Shown: positions 6,144-6,334 of the stretch, piece after piece
Numbering within the stretch: the first letter of the stretch is position 1
Layout of the letters: every line of letters starts with the position of its first letter
Translations under genes and position numbers: made by a program
Notes under the pieces: generated by a model
The model's input: the letters and a program-made list of their open reading frames with translations, nothing else
What the model was told of the DNA's origin: nothing
The model's database searches: none
Source of the DNA: Propionibacteriaceae bacterium
Lineage (GTDB): Bacteria > Actinomycetota > Actinomycetes > Propionibacteriales > Propionibacteriaceae
Assembly: GCA_020438595.1 (NCBI GenBank)
Contig: JAGQUI010000163.1
Coordinates: 1-6,334, forward strand
Length of the DNA: 6,334 bases
Reading direction: 5' to 3'

Positions 6144-6334
6144 GCAAGAAGACCCCGAAGCTGCCCAAGCTGCCCAAGGACGTGTACGAGGCCGAACTGC
6201 TCCGGCTTCTTGTTTTACTGATCCAGCGGCAGCAGTGATTTAAACCCTTCCCCTCCCGGATCCTCTTCCTGTTCTAGACACGCCACGCCGCCCGCATGCT
6301 CTTCCGATCTTACCCGCTCCCCTACTACCGTATC
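6140..6334 (+). CDS. ppk2: Polyphosphate kinase 2 (PPK2), 5' part, sequence degraded from about 6206 onward
   Basis: The start MSKKTPKLPKLPKDVYEAEL then LRL (residues 1-23) is the usual N-terminus of class I PPK2 enzymes, which transfer phosphate between polyphosphate and nucleotides in the cytoplasm. The family then continues with a LVKLQEWV helix and a RVVVVFEGRDAAGKGG Walker A strand. Here the same frame reads LLIQRQQ-stop-F and later RILFLF-stop-TRHAARMLF. The spacing is exact and many anchor residues are kept (L, Q, R, F, R, A, A), but two stops (TGA 6236-6238, TAG 6275-6277) and many single-base changes appear. Mapping codon by codon, several differ from the expected one by a single base, for example TAG for GAG (Glu), CAC for GAC (Asp), CGC for GGC (Gly) and ATG for AAG (Lys). 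I take this as base-calling error at a contig end, not a pseudogene. A 9-bp tandem repeat, AAGCTGCCC (6158-6175), gives the doubled KLP. An AGGAG lies 12 nt before ATG 6140. Confidence 0.72.
6297..6310 (+). other. Illumina adapter core match
   Basis: TGCTCTTCCGATCT is identical to the last 14 bases of the Illumina read-2 adapter; its last 13 are shared with the read-1 adapter. Flanking bases do not continue the adapter. A 14-base exact match by chance in this short tail is very unlikely, so this supports an artefact at the end of the contig. Confidence 0.75.

Noticed and set aside
6230..6302. Cloning-type sites near the contig end (GGATCC, TCTAGA, GCATGC, and a TTTAAA)
   Set aside because: They suggested a vector polylinker, but their spacing matches no polylinker I know and the bases are better explained as corrupted ppk2 in frame.
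1..6334. Search for CRISPR repeats, transposons, phage genes or a new multi-gene system
   Set aside because: No regularly spaced repeats, transposase, integrase or clusters of unknown genes are present. Apart from the orphan HicB-like gene every full gene belongs to a common metabolic or transport family.

Overview
The window looks like a chromosomal piece from a high-GC actinobacterium. G or C dominates third codon positions, several starts are GTG, the ribosome binding sites are GGAGG-like, the tRNA gene does not encode its CCA end, and the protein families are typical of the order. A member of the Pseudonocardiales is a reasonable guess, but that is inference only. Most of the window is ordinary chromosomal housekeeping and transport content. 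I found no CRISPR array, insertion sequence, phage gene, plasmid function or convincing new defence system. The most notable signal is the right-hand end, which appears to be corrupted sequence.

Positions 1-4351 (minus strand) hold a peptide-type ABC importer operon, read from right to left. The order is a lipoprotein solute-binding protein (SBP_bac_5 family), a DppB-like permease, a DppC-like permease, a DppD/OppD-like ATPase, and the first 49 codons of a second, DppF/OppF-like ATPase that runs off the left edge. The genes are tightly packed (an 18-nt gap, then overlaps of 4, 4 and 8 nt), so they are very likely one transcript with translational coupling. Together they would bind an oligopeptide or similar small solute outside the membrane, pass it through the permease pair, and drive uptake with the ATPase pair. 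The true substrate cannot be read from the sequence.

Positions 4352-4610 hold a divergent promoter region, an initiator tRNA-fMet gene on the plus strand, and a strong hairpin terminator that can serve both the tRNA and the convergent gene to its right.

Positions 4611-6037 (minus strand) hold a zinc-dependent medium-chain alcohol dehydrogenase, followed 80 nt downstream by a 110-residue HicB-like protein with an N-terminal HicB fold and a C-terminal ribbon-helix-helix. No HicA toxin gene is present beside it, so it is an orphan in this window.

Positions 6140-6334 (plus strand) start a polyphosphate kinase 2 (ppk2) gene. The first 22 codons look normal. From about 6206 to the end the frame still follows the spacing of the PPK2 family (including the FEGRDAAGKGG region), but it is full of substitutions, carries two in-frame stops, is poor in G on this strand, and contains a 14-nt exact match to the end of an Illumina adapter. 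I read this as an error-ridden contig end, not as biology.
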